A stretch of 64,000 bases of DNA from an uncultured bacterium (GTDB taxonomy: Bacteria > Cyanobacteriota > Vampirovibrionia > Gastranaerophilales > Gastranaerophilaceae): contig CASFYV010000030.1 of the NCBI GenBank assembly GCA_949298985.1, forward strand, positions 1-64,000, written 5' to 3'. A model generated the notes under the pieces. The model did not search any database, was not told where the DNA came from, and saw nothing but the letters and a program-made list of their open reading frames with translations. Position 1 is the first letter of the stretch. The number at the start of each line of letters is the position of its first letter. Below, one piece after another: positions 45,089 through 56,164 of the stretch. The position numbers and the translations under genes were made by a program.

Positions 45089-48000
45089 CTATTTATTATT
45101 ATTATCATCACCAACAAGTAAATCAGGAGTTCCAAACATACCTTCAATTTCTTCTAAAATCGCAGAAGGTTTTCTTGCTTGATTTCTTTGGGCTGCTCTT
45201 TTTTGAGCTTCTTTATCACGTTCTTCACTAGCAAATGACAAGTGATGGAAACCAGTACCGGCAGGAATTAAACGACCTATAATAACGTTTTCTTTTAAAC
45301 CTCTTAATAAGTCTTTCTTACCTTCAACAGCTGCTTCTGTAAGAATTCTTGTTGTTTCTTGGAAAGATGCTGCTGAAATAAAGCTTTCAGTATTCAAAGA
45401 AGCTTTTGTAATACCTAATAACATATATTCACAAGTTGCTTCTTGACCATCATGTTCTCTAACAGCTTTATTTTCATTTTCAAAAGTTTGAACCTCAACT
45501 AATTCTCCCGGTAATAGATTAGTATCTCCAGAGTCAACTACTCTAACTTTTTTAGTCATTTGACGAACAATAATTTCAATATGTTTATCTGCAATTTCTA
45601 CACCTTGAGAGCGATAAACTCTTTGAACTTCGTCTACTAAATATTGTTGAGCTTCTTCCGGTCCACATAATCTAATAACATCATGAGGATTTAGAGGTCC
45701 ACTTGTTAAAGGTTGTCCTTTTTTAATTTTTTGTTTATTTTGAACAACAATACTAGCATCTATAGCGAATTTAATTTCAGTTCTACTACCGCCTTCAGCT
45801 GCTAAGAATAGTCTAGGTACATCATCTTCAATTTCAATTTCTGCTACACCATCATATTCCGCTAAAATAGCACAATCTTTAGGTTTTCTTGCTTCTAGTA
45901 ATTCTTCTACCCTTGGAAGACCTTGAACGATATCGCCAGTTTTTTCTCTTTCAAATACCAATGTTGCAAGCATATCACCACGTAATACTAAAGCACCTGC
46001 TTCAACTTGTAACATTGTACCAGGACTAATCAAATAAGGTCTACCATTTCTGATTGTTACTGACTTATCAGTTACATCTATTATTTGACCTGAAACAGTT
46101 GCCAATTCTCCAGAAGATGCTAATTCTGAATCTATTTTTATAAAATCACCTTTTTTAACTAAAGGTTTAGATTTAGTATTAATAACTGTTTCAAAATTAC
46201 TACAATTTAATAACAGTCTTCTTGATTCAGTAACGTCACCTTTTATTGAAGCAACACCATCATTAATTGCTAATACTTCAGTTTTAGCAATTGGAGTCTT
46301 AGGATCAATAACTTGTCCATTATCAACTAATAACTCTGTTTGTAGAGAGCTGTTCATCTTAGAATTACCTTCCAATTCACGACGAACAATTAAAGTTTCT
46401 AATACAACGATTTTTAATTCACCACTAGCATCTAGTTCAACTAAACCTTTTAAATGAGATAAATAGCCTTGCATTTGAAGAACTAAACTTGTTCTAGTCA
46501 AAGTTGCACCATCTAAGTTTCTTACTCTAGCACCATCTTTATATTGTAATTGAGTAACTGGTACTATATTTATCAATTCATCAGTTGTTTCAAATTTTAT
46601 AGAAACATCTTTTTGTTCAATAAACATAGGTTGAACAGGACGAACTAATATTTGAATAGGTTTATCTTCAATAGAATCTTCTTCTAAAGAAGAAGTATCA
46701 ATATCTTCATCCAAATCATCTATATCTAAATCATCAAAATCCATTTCCATTATAGTAACAATAGAAGTTTCTTTAGCTTTAATACCTTTTGCAATAATAG
46801 TACCTTCTTCTACTACAGCACCTTCTTCTACTTTCAATTCAGAAACACTAGGTAAAGTATGAACTTCACCCGGTCTGATAGTCACTTCGTGAATAACGTC
46901 GTTAAATTCTTTAAACTCAACGATACCATCTATATGACAGTAAATATCTTTTACAATTTCGGTTCCAGCAGTAACAAAAGTTCCATTATCAACCATTTTT
47001 AAAGAAGAATCTTTATTTATTTGATGAACTTCTTCTGGTATAAATACAATGTTACCAGGTTTTGTTACTATCTGATTTTCATCTACTTCTATATCTAAAT
47101 ATTTGATTTCACCAGAAGATGTAACAGCACATTCATCATCAATTAATTCTGCGATAATCATACCATTTTCAACAGTAGTATCTATAGGAGCTTTAACAAT
47201 GAATTTTTCACCTGTTTTATCTACAGTCCATAATTGTTCTTTTTTAGTTTGTTCAAATTTAGCATTAGCAGGATTTAAAGATGCAATAACAATTGTAATT
47301 TCTTTCCCTTGAACAATCTTATTGATTTTATTCTTACCTGATTTAATTTCTTCAACAACTAAATCTTCAGCATATCTAACTTCACCACCATGTTCAGAAA
47401 TCATAATTGTTTCAGCAAGCTTATCACCAGCTTTTACTTTTTGTTCATCCGCAACTAAAACTTTTGAACCACCTGGTAAATTATAAACATCTCCACCAAT
47501 AATCCAAACTATACCGTTTTTATTGGCAGTTCTAGAGATGTTACCTTGTCTATCTTTCTTTTCATCAGCAATAAAGTCTTCAAATAAAACTTCTCCAGAC
47601 ATATCAGCGTTAATATCTTTCGTTGCTTTTTCTGTTAAACGACTTGCATCATTTGAATTTGGCTTATATTCAGCTAACTTAAAGTTTTTATCAACTTCCA
47701 TTCCATTTTCAAAGAAAACAACTGCACCTGCTGGAATATGATATTTTATGGATTTCTTACCTTTAACCTCAATATCAGCTTCATAAATAGAAACTTTTAC
47801 AACATCCCCGTGACGAGTTCTTAATTCTCTAGTTTTAATTTTGGAATCAACAACACCAGCTTCTGTCACATGAATTTCTCTTGTAGCTTCTTTTACACCT
47901 ACTGCACCACCAGTGTGGAATGTTCTCATTGTTAACTGAGTACCAGGTTCACCAATTGACTGAGCTGCAATAATACCAATTGCTTCACCTACATCAACTA

Positions 48001-48946
48001 ATTTTTGAGTAGTTAATGCCCAACCATAACATTTTTGGCATACACCGTATTCCAAAGAACAAGTTAAACCTGATCTAACTTTTAGTTCCTGTAAATTTAA
48101 GTGTGAAATTTTCTTAATATCTTTTCTGTCTAGTGTAGTATTTTTTGCTACTAATAAAGTTTTACCGTCTTCATCAAAAATATCTTGAGCAACAGTTCTA
48201 CCTAACAATCTATCAATCAATGGAACAATAACATTATCTCCATCACAGATAGATTTCATATTAATATATTTATCCCCACCACAATCTTCAGCTCTAATAA
48301 TAACATCTTGAGCAACATCAACTAAACGTCTGGTTAAATATCCTGAGTCAGCAGTTTTTAACGCCGTATCTACAAGACCTTTACGAGCACCATATGATGA
48401 AATAATGTATTCTGTAACAGACAAACCTTCTTTAAAGTTTGATGTAATAGGTAAGTCGATAATTTGTCCTTGTGCATCAGCCATCAAACCTCTCATACCT
48501 ACTAATTGTGAAACCTGTGATAAATTACCTCTCGCACCTGAGAAAGCCATCATATAAACAGGATTTAATTTATCAAAATTTTCAACAACTTGTTCTGTTA
48601 ATTTAGCTGTAGTTTCAGACCAAGTGTCAATAACTTTTGTATATCTTTCTACCTCAGTAATTTCACCTTTTAAATATCTGTGTGTTGATTTTTCTATTTC
48701 AGCTTCAGCTTCTTTTAACAAATCTTTCTTTGATTCTGGAACAGATAAATCTGCTATTGAAATAGTTACACCAGATTTTGTTGCATATTTATATCCTAAA
48801 TTCTTCAATGTATTAGCTAATTCAGCAGTTTTAGCACCACCATATTCTAAATACATTTGAGCTAGTAACTTATTCAACCCCTTTTTATCCATTTGTTTGT
48901 TTATGAAATCAGGAGTATGAGTTTTGTGTGTATAAGTATTTTCCAT
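45089..48946 (-). CDS. rpoC2: RNA polymerase beta-prime subunit, C-terminal part (cyanobacterial-type RpoC2)
   Basis: A 1285-residue protein corresponding to the C-terminal portion of bacterial beta-prime. The second zinc site has Cys222, Cys296, Cys303 and Cys306, with the same spacing as in E. coli. The trigger-loop motif GEPGTQLTMRTFHTGG (about 332-347) is followed by a very long insertion (to about 1000), as in the cyanobacterial SI3, rich in barrel-like repeats. An acidic patch (about 733-762) lies inside it. The downstream part resumes at GLPRVEELLEARKPK. It starts 32 bp after rpoC1, with GAGGA upstream. Confidence 0.97.
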   Translation of the reverse strand: MENTYTHKTHTPDFINKQMDKKGLNKLLAQMYLEYGGAKTAELANTLKNLGYKYATKSGVTISIADLSVPESKKDLLKEAEAEIEKSTHRYLKGEITEVERYTKVIDTWSETTAKLTEQVVENFDKLNPVYMMAFSGARGNLSQVSQLVGMRGLMADAQGQIIDLPITSNFKEGLSVTEYIISSYGARKGLVDTALKTADSGYLTRRLVDVAQDVIIRAEDCGGDKYINMKSICDGDNVIVPLIDRLLGRTVAQDIFDEDGKTLLVAKNTTLDRKDIKKISHLNLQELKVRSGLTCSLEYGVCQKCYGWALTTQKLVDVGEAIGIIAAQSIGEPGTQLTMRTFHTGGAVGVKEATREIHVTEAGVVDSKIKTRELRTRHGDVVKVSIYEADIEVKGKKSIKYHIPAGAVVFFENGMEVDKNFKLAEYKPNSNDASRLTEKATKDINADMSGEVLFEDFIADEKKDRQGNISRTANKNGIVWIIGGDVYNLPGGSKVLVADEQKVKAGDKLAETIMISEHGGEVRYAEDLVVEEIKSGKNKINKIVQGKEITIVIASLNPANAKFEQTKKEQLWTVDKTGEKFIVKAPIDTTVENGMIIAELIDDECAVTSSGEIKYLDIEVDENQIVTKPGNIVFIPEEVHQINKDSSLKMVDNGTFVTAGTEIVKDIYCHIDGIVEFKEFNDVIHEVTIRPGEVHTLPSVSELKVEEGAVVEEGTIIAKGIKAKETSIVTIMEMDFDDLDIDDLDEDIDTSSLEEDSIEDKPIQILVRPVQPMFIEQKDVSIKFETTDELINIVPVTQLQYKDGARVRNLDGATLTRTSLVLQMQGYLSHLKGLVELDASGELKIVVLETLIVRRELEGNSKMNSSLQTELLVDNGQVIDPKTPIAKTEVLAINDGVASIKGDVTESRRLLLNCSNFETVINTKSKPLVKKGDFIKIDSELASSGELATVSGQIIDVTDKSVTIRNGRPYLISPGTMLQVEAGALVLRGDMLATLVFEREKTGDIVQGLPRVEELLEARKPKDCAILAEYDGVAEIEIEDDVPRLFLAAEGGSRTEIKFAIDASIVVQNKQKIKKGQPLTSGPLNPHDVIRLCGPEEAQQYLVDEVQRVYRSQGVEIADKHIEIIVRQMTKKVRVVDSGDTNLLPGELVEVQTFENENKAVREHDGQEATCEYMLLGITKASLNTESFISAASFQETTRILTEAAVEGKKDLLRGLKENVIIGRLIPAGTGFHHLSFASEERDKEAQKRAAQRNQARKPSAILEEIEGMFGTPDLLVGDDNNNK

Positions 48947-48978
48947 ATTATATTTTCCTCAATTATTCCTTTAAATTT

Positions 48979-50688
48979 CTAAGCTAATGCTTTTCTAACA
49001 GCTTCATTAAATATTATTCTACCAACGGTAGTTTCAATTCTTTTACCTTTTTCATCACGAACAACAATTTTGTCATGAAGAGTTATAACCTTAGCTTCTA
49101 ACGCAGAGATTGCATCTTGGAAACTATAGAAATAACCTTGAACATCTTGTTCCGGATCCTTCATAATAGTTAAGTAATACATACCTAAAACCATATCTTG
49201 AGAAGGCGTGATAATAGGTTTTCCATTCGCTGGAGCTAATATATTATTAGTTGCTAACATAAGCATTCTTGCTTCTGTTTGAGCCTCAATTGAAAGTGGA
49301 ACGTGAACAGCCATTTGGTCACCGTCGAAGTCTGCGTTAAAAGCAGTACATACTAACGGATGTAATTGGATTGCACGACCTTCTACTAATTTAGGTTCAA
49401 AAGCTTGAATACCCAATCTGTGAAGGGTCGGTGCACGGTTTAACATAACCGGATGACCGTCGATAATTTCTTCTAAAATATCCCAAACTCTTGCATCTGA
49501 TCTTTCAATCATTTTCTTAGCAGACTTGATATTTTGAACAAATCCTCTTTCAATTAATTTATTAACAACAAATGGTTTGAATAATTCAATAGCCATTTCT
49601 TTTGGCAAACCACATTGATTTAATTTCAATGTAGGACCAACAACAATAACAGAACGACCAGAATAATCAACACGTTTACCTAATAAGTTTTGACGGAAAC
49701 GACCTTGTTTACCTTCTATAATATTAGATAATGATTTTAATGCTCTATTATTTGGTCCAACAACAGTTCTACCTCTTCTACCATTATCAATAAGAGCATC
49801 AACAGCTTCTTGTAACATACGTTTTTCGTTTCTTACAATAATTTCTGGAGCTCCCATTTCTAATAATCTTTGTAAACGATTGTTTCTATTAATTACACGT
49901 CTGTATAAATCATTTAAATCAGAAGTAGCAAATCTTCCACCATCTAACTGAACCATTGGTCTTAAATCTGGAGGTGTTACAGGTAATACATCCATTACCA
50001 TCCAAGTAGGATCAGTTTCAGATGAAATTAAAGAATCTAACAATCTTAATCTCTTTATTAATTTACCTTTTCTTTGAACAGAAGTAACATGACCTGCCAA
50101 TTCAGTTCTAATTTCTTCTGCTAATTCTTTAACATTTATTTCACTTAAAAGTTTCTTAATAGCTTCGGCACCAATTCCAACTTCTAACTTAGATTCTTCA
50201 TTTTCCATAACGAAATCTTCATATTCTTCTTCTGTTAAAAGTTGTAATTTTTTAAATGGACTATCAGCTGGATCTAAAACAACATAATTATTGAAATATA
50301 TAACTTGTTCCAAATCCTTTAACGTCATATCTAAAAGCAAACCTAAATAAGAAGGAATACCTTTCAAAAACCATATGTGAGAAACAGGAGCTGCTAATTT
50401 AATATGTCCCATTCTGTGACGTCTTACTTTTGAATCAGTAACCTCTACGCCACAACGTTCACATATAATACCTTTATGACGAACCCTTTTATATTTTCCA
50501 CAATAACATTCCCAGTCTTTAGTTGGTCCAAAAATTCTTTCACAGAATAAACCATCTCTTTCTGGTTTTAAAGTTCTATAGTTTATAGTTTCAGGTTTTG
50601 TAACCTCTCCGTAAGACCACTTCAATATTCTCTCAGGTGAAGCGATACTTATACGTATATAATCAAAATAATCAATACTTGTAGACAA
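48979..50688 (-). CDS. rpoC1: RNA polymerase beta-prime subunit, N-terminal part (RpoC1, gamma)
   Basis: A 569-residue protein holding the N-terminal zinc ribbon (Cys61, Cys63, Cys76, Cys79) and the catalytic magnesium motif NADFDGD (451-457). Splitting beta-prime here is a hallmark of cyanobacteria and plastids and of their non-photosynthetic sister groups. The start codon is TTG with GGA-rich sequence upstream. It lies 12 bp after rpoB, in one operon. It is slightly shorter than cyanobacterial gamma subunits of about 620 residues. Confidence 0.97.
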   Translation of the reverse strand: MSTSIDYFDYIRISIASPERILKWSYGEVTKPETINYRTLKPERDGLFCERIFGPTKDWECYCGKYKRVRHKGIICERCGVEVTDSKVRRHRMGHIKLAAPVSHIWFLKGIPSYLGLLLDMTLKDLEQVIYFNNYVVLDPADSPFKKLQLLTEEEYEDFVMENEESKLEVGIGAEAIKKLLSEINVKELAEEIRTELAGHVTSVQRKGKLIKRLRLLDSLISSETDPTWMVMDVLPVTPPDLRPMVQLDGGRFATSDLNDLYRRVINRNNRLQRLLEMGAPEIIVRNEKRMLQEAVDALIDNGRRGRTVVGPNNRALKSLSNIIEGKQGRFRQNLLGKRVDYSGRSVIVVGPTLKLNQCGLPKEMAIELFKPFVVNKLIERGFVQNIKSAKKMIERSDARVWDILEEIIDGHPVMLNRAPTLHRLGIQAFEPKLVEGRAIQLHPLVCTAFNADFDGDQMAVHVPLSIEAQTEARMLMLATNNILAPANGKPIITPSQDMVLGMYYLTIMKDPEQDVQGYFYSFQDAISALEAKVITLHDKIVVRDEKGKRIETTVGRIIFNEAVRKALA

Positions 50689-50700
50689 TTTCCTATCTCC

Positions 50701-53700
50701 TTATATTTCGCCTAACGTTGTTGAAGTCTCAAAGAAATTAATATTTAATAACTCTGAATCAATATCTGATAAAGTTCTTTTTGGAGCTGCTTTACGCAAA
50801 TCGTCCATATCAGACATTAAATCGACTTCCATACCGTTTTTCTTAGCTACAGTAATATCTAAACCGATACTTTGCAATTCTCTTACAAGTACCTTAAATG
50901 ACTCAGGTATTCCTGGTCTTGGAATATTATCACCTTTAACAATAGCTTCATAAGCTCTGTTACGTCCGTTAACATCATCTGATTTGATAGTCAACATTTC
51001 TTGAAGAGTGTAAGCTGCACCATACGCTTCAAGTGCCCAAACTTCCATTTCCCCAAATCTTTGACCACCAAACTGAGCCTTACCACCTAAAGGTTGTTGT
51101 GTTACTAATGAGTAAGGACCTGTTGAACGTGCGTGAATCTTATCATCTACCAAGTGAACTAATTTCAAGATATATGAAAGACCTACTGCAATTGGCTCAT
51201 CAAATGGTTCACCAGTTCTACCATCAATCAAGTAAACTTTTCCATCTTCTCTTACCCAATCACAACCAGATTCTTTTATACCTCTTAATAATTCAGCTTT
51301 AGTTGCAATCTCAGATTGATTATCACCATATCTTTCATCGAAAGAAGGAGCTTCATAGTGTTCTTTCGTCAAGTATGCTGCTAACCCAAGTAAACATTCA
51401 TAAGTTTGTCCTACGTTCATACGAGAAGGAACACCTAGAGGGTTCAATACTATATCTACAGGAGTACCGTCTGGTAAGAATGGCATATCTTCTTTTGGAA
51501 GAATTCTAGATACGATACCTTTGTTTCCGTGACGTCCTGATAATTTATCACCTACAGATACTTTACGTTTTTGAGCTATATATACTCTGATTACAGTATT
51601 TGCTCCTGGTGGCAATTCATCACCTTTTTCTCTATCAAATACTTTTACATCAAGAACTCTACCACCTTCACCGTGTGGAACTCTTAATGAATTATCCTTA
51701 ACATCTCTAGCCTTTTCAGCAAAGATTGCTCTTAATAATTTTTCTTCAGGTGGATGTTCACTTTCGCCCTTTGGAGTAACTTTACCAACCAAAATATCAT
51801 CTGCATAAACTCTTGCACCGATACGAACAATACCACGTTCATCTAAGTGTCTTAAAGCTTCTTCTGAAACATTTGGAATTTCACGAGTAATTTCTTCTGG
51901 TCCAAGTTTTGTTTGTCTTGCATCTATTTCTAATTTTTCAATGTGAACTGACGTAAATATATCATCATGTACACATCTTTCTGATAATAAAATAGCATCC
52001 TCGAAGTTATATCCTTCCCAAGGCATATATGCTACTAATATATTTTTACCAATCGATAATTCTCCGCAACTTGTTGATGCACCATCTGCGATAACATCAC
52101 CTGCTTGAACTTTATCACCTTCATTAACAATTGGCTTTTGATTTATACAAGTATCTTGGTTAGAACGTACATACTTCATTAATGTATGCAAATGTTGCTT
52201 ACCATTAACATCTCTAATGATAATTTCTTCACCAACTACTCTTTCAACAACACCATCAACTTTAGCACATACAACCATTCCAGAGTCTTTTGCAACTCTT
52301 CTTTCCATACCGGTTCCAACTACAGGTCTTTCTGTTATTAGAAGAGGTACTGATTGACGTTGCATGTTTGATCCCATTAATGCACGGTTAGCATCATCGT
52401 GTTCAATGAACGGAATCATAGATGTCGCAACTGAAATAATTTGGATAGGACAAACCCCCATATAGTCAACTTTTGAAGAATCACTCATGATAAATTCTGA
52501 TCTATATCTTACAGGAATTTGTGCTGCTTTAAATGTATTATCCGGATTTAATTGTACGTCAGCAGGAGCACAACGATAATTTTCATCCTCATCGGCTGTC
52601 ATATATACAACTTCATCCGTTACTTTTCCATCTTTTACAACGAAGAATGGCGATTCAATAAACCCATATTCATTAACTCTAGCGTGAGTAGCTAATGAAC
52701 CAATCAAACCAGCGTTAGGTCCTTCCGGTGTTTCTATCGGACAAATCCGACCATAGTGAGAAGGGTGAATATCACGTACAGCAAATCCAGCTCTTTCTCT
52801 TTGTAAACCACCAGGTCCTAATGCTGAAATACGTCTTTTATGTGTTAATTCAGCCAATGGATTGATTTGATCCATGAACTGTGATAATTGTGATGAACCA
52901 AAGAATTCTTTTAATGAAGCAACTAATGGCTTAGTGTTCAATAAGTTCAATGGAGTCAAAGTTTCAGAATCTTGAAGAGTCATTCTTTCTTTTACGATTC
53001 TTTCAATTCTTGATAAACCAACTCGGAATTGGTTTTGTAACAATTCACCAACTGAACGAATTCTTCTGTTTCCTAAATGGTCAATATCATCTAATGAACC
53101 TTCATCATATGTTAAATTAATCAAATATTCAATTGAAGCAACAATATCTTGAACTGTTAATGTTCTTTGGTTTTTAGAAATATTTAAGTTCAATTTTTTA
53201 TTTAACTTATAACGACCTACACGACCAATGTCATATTTTTTATCATCAAAGAATCTTGATTCTAAAATTTGACGTCCACCTTGAGCAGAAGCTGGATCGC
53301 CCGGTCTTAATTTTTTATATAAATCAATTAAAGCATCATCAGTAGTTTCTGTTGTATCTTTATCTAATGTCTTTTTCAAGAATTCAAAGTGTGTAAATAA
53401 AGATTCCATTTCAGAAACGGTAATACCCATTGCCTTTAATAAAGTTGTTGCTAAGATTTTTCTGTTTTTATCAATCTTAACGTGGATAATATCGTTAGAA
53501 TCTGTTTCAATTTTTAACCATGCACCTCTATTTGGAATCATAGTCGCATTATATAATCTCTTACCTGTTGGAGAGATTTCTCTTTTGAAATATACACCAG
53601 GTGAACGTACAATTTGTGATACAATTACACGTTCTGCACCGTTTACAATAAATGTACCCTTATCTGTCATTGTAGGAATATCACCAATGTAAACTTCTTG

Positions 53701-54015
53701 TTCTTTGATTTCACCACTGTCACGGTTTACTAATCTAACCATTACACGAAGCTGTTTTGCATATGTTGTATCATGAATTCTAGCTTCTTCTACAGTATAT
53801 TTTGCGTTATCAAATGTGTAATTTGGTAAGAAGTGCAATTCTAATCTGCCTGTATAATCTTTTACAGGAGAAAATGCTAATAATTCTTCTTTTAGCCCCT
53901 CTTTTAAAAACCATTCAAATGATTTTTTTTGCACGTCAATTAAATCTGGTAAATCGTCCAAACGTGTATTAGGAATACCCATTGGCGTTACTCTTTTTGC
54001 ATATTCTGTCGACAT
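50701..54015 (-). CDS. rpoB: RNA polymerase beta subunit
   Basis: A 1104-residue catalytic beta subunit, close to the cyanobacterial length. Conserved blocks include the rifampicin region ([21 protein letters not shown] followed by [32 protein letters not shown]) and the C-terminal [16 protein letters not shown] and [23 protein letters not shown] precedes the ATG. Unlike many bacteria, no ribosomal-protein genes (rplJL) precede it. The 258-bp upstream region holds a full HLR1 site at 54184-54201 and possible promoters. Confidence 0.98.
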   Translation of the reverse strand: MSTEYAKRVTPMGIPNTRLDDLPDLIDVQKKSFEWFLKEGLKEELLAFSPVKDYTGRLELHFLPNYTFDNAKYTVEEARIHDTTYAKQLRVMVRLVNRDSGEIKEQEVYIGDIPTMTDKGTFIVNGAERVIVSQIVRSPGVYFKREISPTGKRLYNATMIPNRGAWLKIETDSNDIIHVKIDKNRKILATTLLKAMGITVSEMESLFTHFEFLKKTLDKDTTETTDDALIDLYKKLRPGDPASAQGGRQILESRFFDDKKYDIGRVGRYKLNKKLNLNISKNQRTLTVQDIVASIEYLINLTYDEGSLDDIDHLGNRRIRSVGELLQNQFRVGLSRIERIVKERMTLQDSETLTPLNLLNTKPLVASLKEFFGSSQLSQFMDQINPLAELTHKRRISALGPGGLQRERAGFAVRDIHPSHYGRICPIETPEGPNAGLIGSLATHARVNEYGFIESPFFVVKDGKVTDEVVYMTADEDENYRCAPADVQLNPDNTFKAAQIPVRYRSEFIMSDSSKVDYMGVCPIQIISVATSMIPFIEHDDANRALMGSNMQRQSVPLLITERPVVGTGMERRVAKDSGMVVCAKVDGVVERVVGEEIIIRDVNGKQHLHTLMKYVRSNQDTCINQKPIVNEGDKVQAGDVIADGASTSCGELSIGKNILVAYMPWEGYNFEDAILLSERCVHDDIFTSVHIEKLEIDARQTKLGPEEITREIPNVSEEALRHLDERGIVRIGARVYADDILVGKVTPKGESEHPPEEKLLRAIFAEKARDVKDNSLRVPHGEGGRVLDVKVFDREKGDELPPGANTVIRVYIAQKRKVSVGDKLSGRHGNKGIVSRILPKEDMPFLPDGTPVDIVLNPLGVPSRMNVGQTYECLLGLAAYLTKEHYEAPSFDERYGDNQSEIATKAELLRGIKESGCDWVREDGKVYLIDGRTGEPFDEPIAVGLSYILKLVHLVDDKIHARSTGPYSLVTQQPLGGKAQFGGQRFGEMEVWALEAYGAAYTLQEMLTIKSDDVNGRNRAYEAIVKGDNIPRPGIPESFKVLVRELQSIGLDITVAKKNGMEVDLMSDMDDLRKAAPKRTLSDIDSELLNINFFETSTTLGEI

Positions 54016-54183
54016 TAATTCACCTCATCTATTCTAATGATGTACTATATAAATAATTTCTTTTTTTTCTATTTTATAATTTCGGACATAATTATCCCAT
54101 TTATCGCATGTTATATATCGTACAACATCAAAACAATACGTCAAGTTAATAAGCGTATATTGTACAATTTTTCAACCCTCTTC

Positions 54184-54201
54184 TTTACAAAAATTTACAA
54201 T
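54184..54201 (+). promoter_or_regulatory. HLR1-type RpaB site, full match, upstream of rpoB
   Basis: TTTACAAA-AA-TTTACAAT satisfies every position of the HLR1 rule. It lies 169 bp upstream of the rpoB start and just below the terminator of the matrixin gene. A TTGACG box (54139-54144) lies between it and rpoB, but its -10 is weak. Confidence 0.7.
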
Positions 54202-54214
54202 TTATATTTTTATC

Positions 54215-54242
54215 AAAAAAGCCTTATAAATTTTAAGGCTTT
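54215..54242 (-). terminator. Intrinsic terminator after the matrixin gene
   Basis: AAAGCCTTA/TAAGGCTTT with a 7-base loop and T6 on the minus strand. It separates the purB-matrixin unit from the rpoB promoter region. Confidence 0.85.
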
Positions 54243-54273
54243 ATCGCTTTTATAACTTATACTTATTGACTTA

Positions 54274-54822
54274 TTAATGATACTTTTTATACAAAAGCTT
54301 CATATCTTCATCAGTTAAATATTGCATAGAATCCAGATCATATGGATACATAATGCTGCCACTATTTGCAGAATGACCTAAACCTATAGCATGCCCTACT
54401 TCATGCAGCATAACCCCGTATATATGTTCTTTTGAACGTGTTACGATTTTTCTTACATAACGTCCACCTTCAACTTTTCTCATGTATTCTTTTGTACCTA
54501 TTGTTACATATGATTTGTAATATTGTCCGCCTCTTGTCATCATCTCAGTGCAACCTACTGCCCCTGCATCATTACAATTAGCTACAAAATCTACAAATTC
54601 TACTTCTATATTCGCATCATTTGGAGAAGATACAAATTTAAATCTAACCAAATTTTTAGATGTATTTTGCCATGCTTCAAAAGCTTGTTTCATTAAAACA
54701 CTCATGTTGCCATACTCTGGTATATACACATAAATAGGTTGTCCTACCCAACGAGGTTTTTCTAGTGCTATAGCAGCTGTTATACTCAATATTAAAAACA
54801 AAATCGTAAAAATCTTTTTCAT
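54274..54822 (-). CDS. Secreted matrixin-type zinc metalloprotease
   Basis: A 182-residue metzincin. A signal peptide (about residues 1-19) is followed by a compact catalytic domain with HEVGHAIGLGH (His140, Glu141, His144, His150) and a Met-turn SIMYP (Met158), which define the matrixin fold. No propeptide with a cysteine switch is visible. Exported to periplasm or outside; it may act on host or envelope proteins. It follows purB by 9 bp and ends before a strong terminator, so the two are probably cotranscribed. Confidence 0.88.
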   Translation of the reverse strand: MKKIFTILFLILSITAAIALEKPRWVGQPIYVYIPEYGNMSVLMKQAFEAWQNTSKNLVRFKFVSSPNDANIEVEFVDFVANCNDAGAVGCTEMMTRGGQYYKSYVTIGTKEYMRKVEGGRYVRKIVTRSKEHIYGVMLHEVGHAIGLGHSANSGSIMYPYDLDSMQYLTDEDMKLLYKKYH

Positions 54823-54831
54823 AAAAACCTC

Positions 54832-56106
54832 TTAAAATCTTTCAAATATTTTTTCTATATTATGCAAATAATCTTTTGAACTAAAACATTCGTCTATTTC
54901 TTCATTATTTAGAATTTGCTCAGATATTAACCCTTGTTTAAAATTACCACCATTTAAAGCGTTAAGAGCATGTTTTTGAACAATTCTATAAGCATCTTCT
55001 CTTGTATAACCTTTCTCAATTAACTTTAACAAAACTTTTTGAGAAAAAACAATTCCACCATATAATTCAGCATTTTTAAGCATGTTGTCGTCATGCACAA
55101 CTAAATCCTTTATTACCCCAGTAAATCTACTAAGCATAAAATCTACAAGAATTAAAGAATCAGGGAATATAATACGTTCGGCTGAACTATGAGAAATATC
55201 TCTTTCATGCCATAAATTTATATTTTCAAATGCCGTAATCATATTAGATCTGACAACTCTTGATAACCCACACAAATTCTCGCATAAAACAGGATTCTTT
55301 TTATGTGGCATAGCTGACGATCCTTTTTGATTTTTTCCAAATCCTTCTTCAACCTCTCTTACTTCTGTTTTTTGTAAATGTCTAATTTCTGTCGCATATT
55401 TTTCTATTAATGACGCTATTAAAGCTAACTCTGACATAAATTTAGCATGTCTATCTCTCGAAATAATTTGTGTAGAAATCCGAGCAGGTTTTAAACCTAA
55501 AATTTCACAAGTTAAAGTTTCTACTTCTATTGGTAGATTACTATATGTTCCAACCGGTCCAGAAATTTGACCAACCAATAATTCCTCTAATGATAATTCA
55601 AAGCTTTTCTTAGCTCGCTCCAATTCATCCAACCAATTAAGAAGTTTAAATCCAAAAGTCATAACTTCAGCATGAACGCCATGAGATCGACCAATACAAA
55701 TGGTATTTTTATATTCAAAAGCTTTTTCTTTAACTATAGAAATTAATTCATCTAAATCTTTTAATATAATACTAGAGCTATCTTTAATTTGTAAAGCAAA
55801 CGCAGTATCTATAACATCAGAACTTGTTAATCCCATATGAATAAATTTTGCATTATCCTTACCAACAGACTCATTAATTACAGTTAAAAAAGCTATAACG
55901 TCATGTCTTACTTCTCTCTCAACTTCGTCTATTTTCTCTATTGTAAAAAATGCTGTTTTTTTTATTATTTCTAAATTCTCTTTTGGTACAAGACCTAGCT
56001 TACTATAAGCTTCACAAACTGCAAGTTCAACATCTAAATAATATTGAAACTTACTCTCTAATTCCCAAATCTTTTTTATTTCTTCTCGTGTATATCTATC
56101 TATCAT
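54832..56106 (-). CDS. purB: Adenylosuccinate lyase
   Basis: Acts twice in purine synthesis, releasing fumarate from SAICAR and from adenylosuccinate. It has the fumarase-superfamily signature GSSAMPHKKNP, the HGVHAE region with catalytic His and SSDVIDTA. Length 424 is normal. It starts 21 bp after the upstream terminator. TATAAT (56115-56120) ends eight bases from the ATG, so a near-leaderless mRNA is predicted. Confidence 0.97.
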   Translation of the reverse strand: MIDRYTREEIKKIWELESKFQYYLDVELAVCEAYSKLGLVPKENLEIIKKTAFFTIEKIDEVEREVRHDVIAFLTVINESVGKDNAKFIHMGLTSSDVIDTAFALQIKDSSSIILKDLDELISIVKEKAFEYKNTICIGRSHGVHAEVMTFGFKLLNWLDELERAKKSFELSLEELLVGQISGPVGTYSNLPIEVETLTCEILGLKPARISTQIISRDRHAKFMSELALIASLIEKYATEIRHLQKTEVREVEEGFGKNQKGSSAMPHKKNPVLCENLCGLSRVVRSNMITAFENINLWHERDISHSSAERIIFPDSLILVDFMLSRFTGVIKDLVVHDDNMLKNAELYGGIVFSQKVLLKLIEKGYTREDAYRIVQKHALNALNGGNFKQGLISEQILNNEEIDECFSSKDYLHNIEKIFERF

Positions 56107-56143
56107 AATAACCTATTATATAATAAATAAAGGAGGTTTTAAA
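56104..56143 (-). promoter_or_regulatory. Promoter abutting the purB start, with its -35 in the terminator
   Basis: On the minus strand a perfect TATAAT (56115-56120) is followed by AGGTTATT and ATG. The -35 (TTTAAA, 56138-56143) falls in the loop of the upstream terminator and is weak. Confidence 0.45.
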
Positions 56144-56156
56144 CCCTCCTTTATTT
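56127..56156. terminator. Terminator between the secreted coiled-coil gene and purB
   Basis: An AATAAAGGAGG/CCTCCTTTATT stem with T-rich flanks. On the minus strand it follows the gene at 56165-56554. Confidence 0.85.
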
Positions 56157-56164
56157 TCTAACTA

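Noticed and set aside
48947..48978. rpoC1/rpoC2 split considered as a frameshift
   Set aside because: The 32-bp gap has its own ribosome-binding site and the split point matches the normal cyanobacterial arrangement.
54215..54242. The hairpin upstream of rpoB as an attenuator of rpoB
   Set aside because: On the minus strand it ends the matrixin gene and lies well before any likely rpoB promoter.
54037..54255. A 72-codon frame on the + strand upstream of rpoB
   Set aside because: Phe/Ile/Tyr-rich translation of AT-rich promoter sequence, crossing the HLR1 site and a terminator.
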